DNA of 64,000 nucleotides from Gracilaria gracilis (lineage: Eukaryota; Rhodophyta; Florideophyceae; Gracilariales; Gracilariaceae): the NCBI GenBank assembly GCA_030374805.1, contig JARGSG010000017.1, forward strand, positions 905,563-969,562, given 5' to 3'. The notes under the pieces are model-generated. The model was not told the origin of the DNA, made no database searches, and saw only the letters and a program-made list of their open reading frames with translations. This document shows, piece by piece, positions 29,359 to 40,703 of the stretch (positions are counted from its first letter, which is position 1; the number at the start of each line of letters is the position of its first letter). Position numbers and translations under genes: made by a program.

Positions 29359-31077
29359 CTAACAACTTCGCTCATACGGAGCGCGATACGTCAATCCCAA
29401 CGCCGCAAACATATCCATTTCACTGCGTGGTGCGGGATTTAACTTAACTCTTTGCCCGCTTTCACGCTCAAACACGCCATGCTCGTTGAACGTCCAACCT
29501 TTCTTCTTCTCGCACCACCATCTCAAATCGCGTTGAAATGGCGTTGAACCAGACCAAGCAATTGTCGCGAAACAGAATTCATGAGCGTCGCGGACCCCAA
29601 CTAGGTCAAATCGAAACACTTGCCCTTTATATTTGGCAATCGCATGAACCACATCATGTGCATAAGGAAATATTGCCGATGATGACTGCGAGTGATAGTG
29701 CACTTCGTTCCATCCGTCTACATCGCTGCTTAGCTTCAGTACCTCGATGACTAGCTCTTTTTTTTGAAGTCGCTCGATAAGCTTCTTCAGCACCGAACTG
29801 CAATCATGTGAATGCGTCTCACGTCGACAATACAGAATGTCCACATCGTGTCCGCTTTTCTCTCCGCGTCTGAATCCGCCGCATAGTTGGAAACGAAGAT
29901 GTAGATCATTTACATCTCCGCTATTTGCAATCTCACGTACTGCACCCATGAATGCCACAGCATCATTCGAAGACAGACGTTGAATACGTTCCACGTATCT
30001 CAAGTATCGTACAACCGCTTTGTCTTCTCCTTTACCAGCTTTGTTCTCGCTATCAACAAGCTGTTTCATGCTTTTTATGCCAAGCTCGTCGTAAAATCTT
30101 CTCGCTTTTACGTATCCTACTCCGTATACGCCCTGAAACTTCGCCAGTGCTTTTAATCTGCTATCTGTCTCCATGAGCTGCGCCTCCTTTACAACTCCAG
30201 TTGTCAAATATTCCTTCACTGTCGCCAGAACTCGTGGTCCAAGGGAGTACAAAGCCTTCGCGTCGTGGACGGTTCGAAGCTTGAAAGGAACGCATTTGAG
30301 GGCGGCACTGGCCCTTTGATAGGCTCTAGCACGAATATCTGCCGATTCCGAAGATCCACCTACTTGTTCCAGCCTCCTCTTTTTCGCGATAACGTCTAGT
30401 ACTGTGCAGATTTCATGGTTAGGTGCCTTGTATATCGCCTGGGTTATCGTACATCGTTCACATAGAAACTTTGGCAAGCTTGTTAGAAACTCTGTCTTCT
30501 TTGCAAGTTCACTATCTTCGTCCAGACGTCTGCGACACCAAACAGGTTTACCCTCTGAAGGTCCTACATCACCATGTGCCATGTCAATAGCTGTTTCGTC
30601 ACTTTCTGGAATTGGGATCGTTTTGTTTTCATCGCTGCGCCTCTCGACTGTGGTTTGCTCGAGAATGTACTGCGTTTCCGGTCGCCATTCTTGCTCCGTC
30701 AGAATTTTGGTGGCCCATTCTCTCGACACGTAGATGACATTTGTTGTTGGACTGATTCTGTCCTTTACGACAGTTTGCGCTCTTTGCCGATCGTCAGTTA
30801 CTACGATGGTCTCTGAATTATTGAGACAACTGTACTGCGTACTCTCTTCCTCAATATTCAGGACCTGCGCACCCGCGCGCTTCAAATTGCGAATGATCAC
30901 TTTCTGCTGAAGCCTTCTTATGGGCTTCAAGATGACGACTATTGTTTTCTTGTCATTGTATCCCGAAAGAAAGCCCCCCTGTCCGTTCTCACCTTTCTTG
31001 CTTCGTAATATATCGCTCGTACGTGGTCTTTTCTTTCTGGGACCCTCAATGTTTTCAGAAGTATCTCGTGATGCCAT
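29359..31077 (-). CDS. Family X DNA polymerase (Pol lambda-like) with N-terminal BRCT-like region
   Basis: 572 residues, close to human Pol lambda (575). The N-terminus has basic clusters (PRKKRPR) suited to nuclear import. A BRCT-like fold follows (about 40-135; TIVVILKPIRR, VIYVSREWATKIL). The Pol beta-like core starts near 215 and contains an 8-kDa domain and a helix-hairpin-helix (FQGVYGVGYVKARRFYDELG). The palm motif GGFRRGEKSGHDVDILY carries two catalytic Asp (about 410-413), and the third Asp is in FRFDLVGV. The thumb includes TIAWSGSTPFQRDLRWW and GWTFNEHGVF. Such enzymes fill gaps in base excision repair and end joining. The 5' side has a TACCTTCGGTA motif 276 bp upstream. Confidence 0.95.
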   Translation of the reverse strand: MASRDTSENIEGPRKKRPRTSDILRSKKGENGQGGFLSGYNDKKTIVVILKPIRRLQQKVIIRNLKRAGAQVLNIEEESTQYSCLNNSETIVVTDDRQRAQTVVKDRISPTTNVIYVSREWATKILTEQEWRPETQYILEQTTVERRSDENKTIPIPESDETAIDMAHGDVGPSEGKPVWCRRRLDEDSELAKKTEFLTSLPKFLCERCTITQAIYKAPNHEICTVLDVIAKKRRLEQVGGSSESADIRARAYQRASAALKCVPFKLRTVHDAKALYSLGPRVLATVKEYLTTGVVKEAQLMETDSRLKALAKFQGVYGVGYVKARRFYDELGIKSMKQLVDSENKAGKGEDKAVVRYLRYVERIQRLSSNDAVAFMGAVREIANSGDVNDLHLRFQLCGGFRRGEKSGHDVDILYCRRETHSHDCSSVLKKLIERLQKKELVIEVLKLSSDVDGWNEVHYHSQSSSAIFPYAHDVVHAIAKYKGQVFRFDLVGVRDAHEFCFATIAWSGSTPFQRDLRWWCEKKKGWTFNEHGVFERESGQRVKLNPAPRSEMDMFAALGLTYRAPYERSC

Positions 31078-34000
31078 TTTGGAAGTGCTGCTGCTAACGA
31101 AAGAAGCGCTTCAAGATCCGTCTGCCATTCAACGATTAGCCATATCTAATATGAAGTCATTTTGACTGATAATCGCTACCATGGGCCTCCATGCAGGCCA
31201 GCTTCATCTACGAGCGGCTCCACTAGAAGCCATTGTGACCATTATGATCCGGGTTTCGTGCCAGCTCTGGACGTCTTGAACCTGAGCTTCTGCACCCGCA
31301 CCTGCCACTGAAAGGTGTTTCGTTTGGTGCACTGTATGTAACTACGTGTACATACCTTCGGTACGTGTGCCTCCAGTACAAGGGTACACGTAATCAATCG
31401 TACCAGTTGGTAGCGGTCCTATGTACTACGTGTACTGTATGTACCACTGGTAAGAGGGCTAACCTTACCACACAAACTCGTAGGAAGGCCCTTGCTCCGC
31501 TTGTCAATACTCTACTTAAAGTCGATTGATTGCTCCAGTCTGGTATCCATCTGGCACTATACAGGCCAACCCTCTTAACCTTCATAGCAGAGCGTGATCC
31601 TCAGTATTACATTATGGGCGTAAGCCTCATGCTTCCCAGAAGAACAGTGGAAAAAAGGGGTTTGACAGTACTCCGGAGTGACAACTACTTGGACTCCCAT
31701 GGCATGTGAATGGGGAATTCTGGACCACAAGAATGCATAATGAAGATGAACGAACTCTTGTGGCCAAAGACTCTCACTTGCCTTGTACTGTCTATCAGCA
31801 GGTTTTATTCTTGTGGTGTGAAAGGCAATACAACAGCGTTGATCTGCTTCCCGTCCACCTTGGATCTCAGGACATCTAAGAGAAAGGATCGTACCAAGTA
31901 GAAATCTTGAGAGCGAAAAGTGAAAGGCTAGCACTGACTGATCATCATCACCCGTTGACTTGCAGTTTGTTGTCGCGTGAGCTACTTTAGATTTGTATTC
32001 GATTCCAGTTTCGGCTTCTTGTTCTATCATGCCGTTTCGAGGAATTAGTGTGTGCGTTTCATAAGGAGATGTATGCATATACATGAATAATCATGATTCT
32101 ATACCTTTGCTTTCATTCTGGAAGCATTCTTCAATCACATACCGAGATAGTTGGCACTGAACGGATGACGCCATCGAGTTTCAATGGCATCTTGGACTCG
32201 TGACATCAGAAAGGCAGCAAAAAAAACGAAGCATTCAGGGATATGCCTTCTCTATCTTCCTTCCATCAGGGCATGTTTGGCTGCCAAATTCTTCGAGAAC
32301 ATTTCATCGCAGAGTTGTTACACTACAAACGTAGCCCTTTTAATCTATGTCGCATTAGTGATTGGATCGGGAGCATTGACTGATTACAAATTTCCCAAGA
32401 AGACAAACAACACCTAGGAGGGGAAATGCGAGTATATATCGTGAAATTCCACTCTTTTGTAAGAGAGGAAGGATAGCTTGTGTATCGAACAGGATCCTTT
32501 CTTTTTGTGGGATCCTTCTTGGGACCTCTTTTTTATGTCAATCAGAATCACGGGTATCTCTGACCTAGTGAGTTGACGGGGACAGGTAAGATTATGCCTT
32601 CAAAAGTACTTTTGAGAACTGCGTTAGTGTTGCGAGATAGGAAATGTTCCCGTCCGTCTAAATTTAGCATGCATACATCCGTTCGTTATCTTCAACAGAG
32701 AAATGTGTTTTCATCTTCGTAACGCAACCTTATTCGATTTCAAGTAATATTTCAGGTTCGAGCAGCTGTTCTCCATAGCTCTATCTGACCCTGACCTTGT
32801 TACCAGGTAGGAAATAATGGCTTTGAAGTGCCTTACCCTTGTAACAAGGCTAAACGTCACTGCCTTTAGATAGCAACAGAAGGGTGTAATGGGGTTGTTG
32901 GCATATGGAAAGATATTATCGAACACTTGCCCTCTGCAAGCGCGATGGGGTCGAATGCCAGCATCCGGTTGTTGCCCGGCTGGAGAACTCCTACTCTTTA
33001 AGAAATCGAATTCACTGAAAGCCTATTCTCGCACTAGTCTGTTCTTGACAACCAGTTTCTATCTCATCAGCCAGAGTATGTGTTTAAAATGCTGTTTTGA
33101 GCCATTCAGGATGAGTTTGCATTAGATATGTCACGGACTCAAGAGCTCAGGAGAATCTCATGTTCACTGTATTTTCTTGCTCTAAGAGCTTGGTCAAGGC
33201 GTCTTTACGTGCTTGCTGGTACGTGGTTGAATAAGACCATTTGACCGCTCTCATCTCCATGTTGTTTACAGCACTGCTAGCTAGCCGAAATGAATTGGTG
33301 AGTCACAAAGGGGATGTGATCAGAAGGGCCCAGCAATGTGTGAAGCAACTTGTCACAAGATAGCCTTCTCTCTAGCAAGCCAGTTCACACTTTTCCAAGG
33401 GCAGCGGGATAAAGGGAGCGTCAAAAAGGTGATGTACGAGTTGTTTTTCCGAAGCTAACAATTGTCAAGGTGGGAGAGCTCTGTCGAAGAAGCCAACAAG
33501 ATGGGCTGAACAATTGATGACTGGTAATTTTTGTTAGAAGCGAGTTTTTTAGGGCCAGAAAGCAAGCGCTATATCTGTACCAGTAAGGACAACTTTCTTG
33601 GACAAACAACTGGCACATCAATTTCTTGCAAGTTAGCACTGCTGGAGGTCAGCGCTGAGCTACACGTTCGTCGCGTATGCTTTTGAACTGTGATGATGTA
33701 TTCGCCTACTACTGTAGAGGAGGCTCCTCTCTCCCTCTCTTCTATAGGTAGCGGTCACCTAGCTTAATTAGAACTAAGTATAGAGCGTGTCTGGTGAAAG
33801 AAACGCTCTCTCAGCAAGAAAGCCAACATCTTCTCAGGCCATTATTTGATAATATCAGTAACAACAAGACCGTGGCGGTCACGAAAGGGCGGGAGGCAAA
33901 GTGGCGTTGAGTACGTCCGTATCGGGCACCTCAAAACGTAGTGTAGGGGGCTCCAGACGCGTAAGATGGTAGGATACAACGATAGAGTTATCAAGCAATG

Positions 34001-37000
34001 AGAGTGATGTGTGGTTGAAATACTGGCAGTAGTAATAGAAAGTGAGCTTTGGCTCTCTTAACCGTGAATTGTGTGTGCTCTGGCGAGGAGCGTTTTTCTC
34101 GTAGAAACTTACAAGATAAGAGGGGATCTACATAGCTGTACGGTTAGCATGCAAAGTACTCGCTAAGTTGAGTTGTTATTTGGAAACGCGGGTCGATTTT
34201 GGTGGTGCGTGTTTGCAATGCAATGGCGGGCAATGGCCAATTCGGGAGCGATGCTCATGGAGAGGAGCTTGGGCGATTGTGAGGGTTTAAAAGTTTACAC
34301 CGCGTGACAGATTTCATTCATCGAATGAAGAACGAGACCATTATATGGTCTACAATTTTTTTTATACATATTTGCGTGAATGAATAGTGCTCACCTTGTA
34401 TTTGATTTGACCCAACTTCACGATTATACGCAGCCGTAATTTTCAAGTTGCATTATTGCCCTCCATTTCTATCTATGGCTAACATTACTGCTCTTTGGTC
34501 CACTCAAGCGCGGTGTACTTACATATGTACACGCGTACAGGCTAAGCCTTTGCATCTCAAGAAAACATGCTTCATCCGTCCCTTTTCTCTACGGGTAAAA
34601 TAGCCCTCGCACAGTTGGTGGATTGCGGCCAAGTTATCGGTAATCAGCAACCTAACCTTTAGTCAGTAGTTTGTTTGGAGTGACACAAACCCAGCACATC
34701 AGCTCTCGGCTTAAAAAAGCCTCCCCAGAATCAAGGACATCGCCATAGGATATGGTAACCTAGTCTTACCGCACCGGAGAAGGTCTCAGCCAAAACAGCG
34801 AAGACGACCCAGGTTGTGTGACAAAACTGTACCGTGTACATGTAAAACGCTACCCTTTCTGGGACAGTCCACGTTAGCACACGCTTCCAAACCGAATGCA
34901 CAACTATGCAATAACTATGATCATCGAGCCCAAATTCTCAAAGCAGGTTGTCGATATCAACAGCTACATTCCAAATAAGCAACTGACAAGCTTCTGTGTA
35001 AGAAAAACTGGAGTTGTATGCCCACTTGGTTTGCAGTAACCTTTCCACCCAACGTTCTTTTCTTGGAGAAAGCAAAAAACATGAGCGAGTATGAGGAATT
35101 TCAGGCCCAAACGATTTATCAATCAGGCCTTATAATTACTTATTTCTGTTGCAAGGAGCGCTGCTTGAAACAGATTAATGTTGTAAGCCATAGAACAGTT
35201 CGAGATGTGGGCCACCTCCGTACTACTTCCTTGCATGGAAGCAGATAAACTTAGAATGCATGTGCTGCAAAAAAAATCTAATAGCCCGCGCTTCAAGCTC
35301 TGATCCTTATGGTATGAAAGTTGGCAAGTTCTGGGGAGGTTCTTGGTGATAAATCTCCAGCTGTGGACCGCCTAACATGCTACGGTACCACCAATGAGAT
35401 TGCTGATGAAAGATAGTGGATGCAGCAATGCTTCGTCCACGACAAGGTTTTACTTGGTGCAATTTGAGTGGAGACGTGACGCAAACGGAGCCTCCTCAAT
35501 GTTTTAGAGGTGAATGAGCATTGTCCAATACGGTTGTCGTTTTCGTCGAATGCTCTGTTGCAAGAGTGATTCGCAATTAGGGTTAACATGAATCGATTGC
35601 TTGATCGTGTACGTGGAGTTATGGAAATCAAGAAAGCTTTCATTTTTGAGCTTCGCACATTATCAGGTTTAGTCGTAGTTCATTTGGTCAACCGTTTGGG
35701 TAAAAAACGAGGCGGGAAAACAAATTTCCACTTCCGCACCTTGTGGTAAGATATGAAGTACAACGGTAACTTTTGTAAGAATATCAACACTATTATATGA
35801 CTGGCGACCTTCTACCTGTTGCCAGGAACAATGCTATCATAATTGTAGATAGCGTCGAGTTAGAAATGTGCCTCCCCACGCCTCTCACGTTGCAGGGTCC
35901 ATCACGGGGAAGATGTTCGTTTGCCAAAACAGTCAAGTGACGAAGAACGAACATGTCACCGACGACATGTCGTTCACCACTCATCACGGAGAGGACGTAT
36001 CATTAGATCTCAGCCAACGAAATCTCAGCACGCCCAAAGCACGTACAAAGGACAAATACTCGCTCTGAACACCTACTCGTTAACAACTCGAAGATGCCCT
36101 GCATCTCGGACCATGACCTCCTTGCTCCTTCTCTCTATTCGCCGCCGTGGACGAGGGAGAGTCGCAGCAAGAAACAGCAAAAATCTTACATGCTTAAGCA
36201 TTGGCATCGTCAGGAAATCAAAAATGCGGCGGCTGACGCTTTTCAGTCGGCTGAATTCGCTCTCAGCTTCGAGCACGTCATGCTCTGCTCCACATAGGCT
36301 ACCATTACAGTACGTGTACAACACAAGACCGACGGTGTACTCTTTGTGGGCCCAATCCCCGGGCGCCTTATTGTATTGTAGAGGGGCGGTCCACTTGGGT
36401 CGACCTGCATTCGCTACCCTTTTTTACCAAGGGTGAACGTTAGCGTTTTAGTTGATTCGGCTCCAGTGCATCTCAGGCTCCGACGGTGCAAGTTCAGGAC
36501 TGATTAACATCTACAAGGTTGTGTTGCTGAAATCCCATCTCCTCTGTCGTCAACCAACTACAGCTTAGCCTGCCATCGTACTCGTCCTCGTTCTCTGTGT
36601 GTAAATTCGCCACCACATTTCATTCGTTAGATTGTTGGTTGCTTTTCAGTCTTCCCGTAGTTGTAAATTGCAGTCTATGACGTGTAGCTTCGAGCTGTAT
36701 TACTTCTTCGACAGCGACTTGTTATTCACCAACTTGGTGTGGCCTCGAGCCTACCAGTCAGGTACGTTGCGAACGTCCTGATGGATGTTGGCGTCCTTGC
36801 TGTCTCAAATCTACCAAGCCCTTTAGAAGTATGTCAATGACAATGATAAATTTCGTAGGTGAACAAGATGAAATTAACGTGAAAGGTTGCCATCAACCGA
36901 CCTTCCCCCAAAGGCTATACAATCATATCCGTCCTACCACCCTTGCAAATGTTTGCAATGAAAATGAGTCACCAACAGCCATGTTCCTGTAAGCAAGCAT

Positions 37001-38543
37001 AGTCCTTTTCAACGTTTTCTTCGTGGGAGCTTCCCATCACCAGCATTGGATGTTCTGACGTTGTGGCTACTCCCTCAATGCAGCAAACATGATGCTCGGC
37101 TCAATCATCAGAATTCCTCTGTGTTTGAGCGCTGAAATAAACGAATCGCAGCCCACAAAAGCACTTTGTGTAACGCCACAGACAGGAAGAACACTTCCTG
37201 TCCCAGAAACAAAGGAAATGAAAAAGGGATTCTTCTCATTTACTGCGCCTTTCCACGTGAAGAATGCCATACCTTTGGGAGTGGCAGGTCTACGACCTTA
37301 AACCCGGTTCGTTTCGGTCAGTAGAGGCATTCATCAGCTTCCACTTGAGATGTTCTCAGTGCACTCGAAACACTCACTCCTCTTGAAAGCCATGGCTCTG
37401 GAGATCGATAAACATGCAGCATCACGCAAGCAGTTTGCATTCTGTTTGGTTCTGACGAATATGAATGATGATAATCAACAGATAAGTCTTGAGTTCCCAT
37501 TAGTCCACAACAAGCACTACAGTCAAATAGCTCAACGTTACGTTGCTCCATGCCATGAATTGAAATAGATACGAACGTAACATCCTAACATTGCTTGGTT
37601 TTTTGCCTAATGTGCTCCACTGAAATTGGTCCCATAGGGATGCGGAGACCCATATACAGTATGTACAGACTTCTTCCGGAGTTTGATGAAGTGTACTATA
37701 TCCTGCACCTATCCGCAGTCAACGTTTCTTCACTTGGTACAACATATTGATCGTATAATTTTGCTCATGGCCTGCTACACAAACTTTTGTCTTGCAACGG
37801 GAAGTCGATACTTGGGAAATCATGGTCTACTTTGCGCTTCCCTTGTTGAATTGATGACGAAGACAAAATCTCTTTTGTTGATTTAGTACAGCGATTGTTC
37901 CCTTGGCAAGCAACAAAATTCTGTACTGCACCACGGGCTTCTTTCACTGACTACGGGATGCCGTGTTACCGTCTTTCTCTGAGATGGTTTTCGAATTCCA
38001 ATCGTGGAGACTTTTGCCGTCACGCATCACGAGAACAGTACACAAAGCTTTCTAGCGTTCTGGGCATAATACTGATTGAGCTTTGCTGCTTGAAGCATCG
38101 TTGTGCGCTCCTTCTTCTTCGCCTCGATATCGGTCGGGGACAAGCTCGGCCTTCTTAGATACGAGTGGAAGCGGCCCACTTGTTTTTAAGCGATTTTTTG
38201 GAGGAAGAAGTTGATGTTCGGCTCGATAGAATTGCTCTCAAAAGGATGAAAGGTACCGTTACATTATACTCAATTGTTTTAGATGTATTGTTGATGTTAG
38301 GCCAGTCGTGCTCGGATGTGTGAGCCACTGGAAATGACTGTTCTAGTTTTGTTGCAGGGCCGAGAGGGTGTTATGTACGTGTTCTCACTCGAGCAGGAAC
38401 AAGAAACAGGGCTGAAGTTTGGTCAAAGTGCCATAACGACTTGAAGAAATGGCTACAACGTGTCTTTGCTGGAACAATGTGAAAAAGGTGAAAGTTGGTG
38501 AGTTTGCTTAAACAGCTCGTTGGCCGAATTACGCGGAGTGGAG
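31078..38543. other. 7.5-kb stretch without recognisable genes
   Basis: It is AT-richer than the flanks. All ORFs are under about 170 codons and none resembles a known protein. No rRNA, tRNA or tandem array was seen. The first 500 bp contain repeated GTAC-rich short sequences and a TACCTTCGGTA motif. A short stretch at 36451 (TTGATTCGGCTCC...CATCTCAG) resembles one at 63917. Decayed transposons are a likely source, but none can be named. Confidence 0.45.
31353..31363. promoter_or_regulatory. TACCTTCGGTA motif
   Basis: 276 bp upstream of the polymerase X start, within a run of GTAC-containing palindromes. Confidence 0.45.
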
Positions 38544-38548
38544 GTGAG

Positions 38549-38872
38549 TGGGGTGGCGTTGTCCATCGCGTAGACGGTAGCAAGGCGAGTGGGGTTGACG
38601 AGCGGGCCGGCTAGAGCAAACGGGAGCAAGGACCAGCAGAAAGAGGGAGAGACTGTTCTCTCCGTGCTGGCTCCCCCGGGACTCGCGCAGGCGCTGCGGA
38701 GTCCCGGTATTTTATTGTAGTGGTGTTAGGCGCGCCTCTAGCGCGGAGGCGCGCCCGAGCTCAAAGTGATAGGGCGCTCAGGGGGCTGGGCACATGAGCG
38801 CGTAGTGATGGCTGACACAAAGAGGCCCGCCAACGGCGGCTGGGCCTTGAGCACCGTGTACAGCTGTCCACA
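38549..38872 (-). repeat. 3' LTR of copia element 2
   Basis: 324 bp, TGGGGTGGCG...CTGTCCACA on the plus strand. It contains a 10-bp hairpin (38729-38738 with 38746-38755, GGCGCGCCTC) and, on the minus strand, AATAAA near 38711-38717, a candidate polyadenylation signal. Confidence 0.97.
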
Positions 38873-38880
38873 CCCCCCCT
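38873..38880 (-). other. Polypurine tract of copia element 2
   Basis: The minus strand reads AGGGGGGG directly against the 3' LTR. Confidence 0.8.
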
Positions 38881-39206
38881 GTTGCTCTGGATTAGATTCC
38901 AGAGCAAAAGATGCTAAAAAAAAATTTTATCGCGCGCCGCATCCTCCAGCCAGCTGGCAGCTAGCTGGCAGCTGTCTGGGTAGTATTTGACACCGCGCGC
39001 TACCGCTGTGGCGTCGTCGCTCCTTCTCCGACAACTGGGCTCGCATAGCTACAGCTCTGTCGCGGCTCGGTCAGCTTTGTTGCGCGCGTTCGGTGAAGGG
39101 CTCCCAAGTCAATAGATATTGCTGCGGCTCGGAGAACGCGCGTAGTAGAGCAGGTACGTTACTGACTCAACCGTGTGGATTGTTACTTCTCAAAAACAGA
39201 AAGAAG

Positions 39207-40667
39207 ATGTTGGTGAAGAAGTCGAAAGCTATCCGGATCAGTCGCGTCCGCGGCGCTGGGAGCGCTGCGTCGCATCGTCAGAAGCTGGATCATGCGCGTG
39301 CGCAGCGAAATTTCAGCAAGCGATTGGCTTCGCTTCACGACGTTGTCGGACCTGAATACCTTCTTAGGAGAGGCGTTGCCAAACAACGTACGAAGAAACA
39401 AAGCCGTGATCAAGATTACGCCGCTATCGTAAAGGCCCGTATGCGGGAAATCCGTAAGCAACGTGCGGTGGAGAAACGATTTGTGTTGCCCGTTGGCACG
39501 CACGTCCCTGACGCTTATGTCCAGGACAAGTGGAGCATGAATTCGATTTTGCATGTTTCCCGCGTGGACGAAGGGCATCGCGAGCGGTACATGATCGAAC
39601 ACATTGATGGCGATCATCTCACTATCCGCGCCTCGCAGCTCGACGATTTGGCTGGTCTTGCTGTCCGACGTTGGTGTCAGGTACGGCCCAAAACTCGCCT
39701 TGATCATGAAACTGCGGGGCGTTACGGCCTGTACAAGGATGTTGGTGAAGGAGAGCGTTGGACTGTTGACGCTGTTATGTACCTTGCGGAAGATAAGGTG
39801 ATGGAGGGTGAGCGTGGCGTTCGTCGCCTAGAAGGCGGTTGTTATTATGGCCACAATCACGATGAGCCTTTTTGGGGCTGGCAACAGATAGAGTTCAACT
39901 CTGTGAGTGGCTCTGGTCTGGCGAATGCGCTTACCATCCAAGGTCTGTGGAGTGGCGGGATTCCTTTCAGGAAGGAGTACGACTCCCTAACCGATGCATG
40001 GAGGGTGGTGGCGCTTGATGACTGCAAGGTTCTCGATTGTCTTGATTCGTGGTGTGTGAAGAATCCAGGTGTTGCTGTTCGCGTCTCAAGCCCTGGAGAT
40101 CGCGAAAGAACTGAAGAGACGAGACGATTCGAGCTGCGCGAGGAGCGCATGGTGGTGTGCAAATCTTCCACCATGTGCATCCAAACTGCGCTTGCCAATG
40201 CTATGGCACGAGTTGTTGATGAAGATTATGCCTTTAAGTCCGTGTTTGGAGAGAGTGTCGGTAACATGTTGTGCTTTAGCGATGCTGCTCGGTGGGTTGA
40301 TGAATTCGCGAACCGAGTTGAGCTCCATCGAATCCATTATCGCCGGAGCGATTATCGCGATACCCTTAGGTGGCTGTTGGCACAGAAGGATGGCGTCTAC
40401 GTCGTGAGGCTGCGCGCACAGAACGTCGATCACGTTGTTTGTGTTGACGTTGGGCGTGGCGAGGTTTTGGACGCTGTTGAGCAGTATCCACTAAGGCTCT
40501 GTGAGGAGTCCCTTAAGTGTTGCGTTGGGGACTCGGCGGCCTTCGAGCGAGTTATGGAAGTGCGCCGCGTTGTTGCCGTTCCACGCCGTGAGGGGAAGAG
40601 CAAGAACAGGAGCGGGAAGGCAAGGCGTCTTCAGCGCAAGAAGAGGAAGTCCTTGAAAGTGCAGTAG
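39207..40667 (+). CDS. Antisense accessory ORF inside copia element 2, unknown, possible Cys-peptidase-like C-terminal half
   Basis: 486 residues from ATG 39207, opposite in strand to gag-pol and ending 36 bp before the pol stop. The frame extends 38 codons upstream only to a GTG. A GTACGT...CAAAAACAG pair (39154-39199) could be a 46-nt 5' UTR intron. The N-terminus is very basic (KKSKAIRISRVRG). The middle is rich in Trp and charged residues. The C-terminal half has MCIQTALANA (Cys324) and, about 85 residues on, DHVVCVDVGRGEVLD (His409, Asp414 or Asp422), then YPLRLCEESL. A Cys near a helix start followed by a His-strand is the order in papain-like peptidases such as Josephin or C39 types; this is only a resemblance. 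The tail is a basic, NLS-like cluster (KARRLQRKKRKS). No known retrotransposon protein is recognised. Confidence 0.7.
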   Translation: MLVKKSKAIRISRVRGAGSAASHRQKLDHARAQRNFSKRLASLHDVVGPEYLLRRGVAKQRTKKQSRDQDYAAIVKARMREIRKQRAVEKRFVLPVGTHVPDAYVQDKWSMNSILHVSRVDEGHRERYMIEHIDGDHLTIRASQLDDLAGLAVRRWCQVRPKTRLDHETAGRYGLYKDVGEGERWTVDAVMYLAEDKVMEGERGVRRLEGGCYYGHNHDEPFWGWQQIEFNSVSGSGLANALTIQGLWSGGIPFRKEYDSLTDAWRVVALDDCKVLDCLDSWCVKNPGVAVRVSSPGDRERTEETRRFELREERMVVCKSSTMCIQTALANAMARVVDEDYAFKSVFGESVGNMLCFSDAARWVDEFANRVELHRIHYRRSDYRDTLRWLLAQKDGVYVVRLRAQNVDHVVCVDVGRGEVLDAVEQYPLRLCEESLKCCVGDSAAFERVMEVRRVVAVPRREGKSKNRSGKARRLQRKKRKSLKVQ

Positions 40668-40703
40668 GTGGTTGTGTTTCACAATTGCGTAGTAGATAAA
40701 TGT

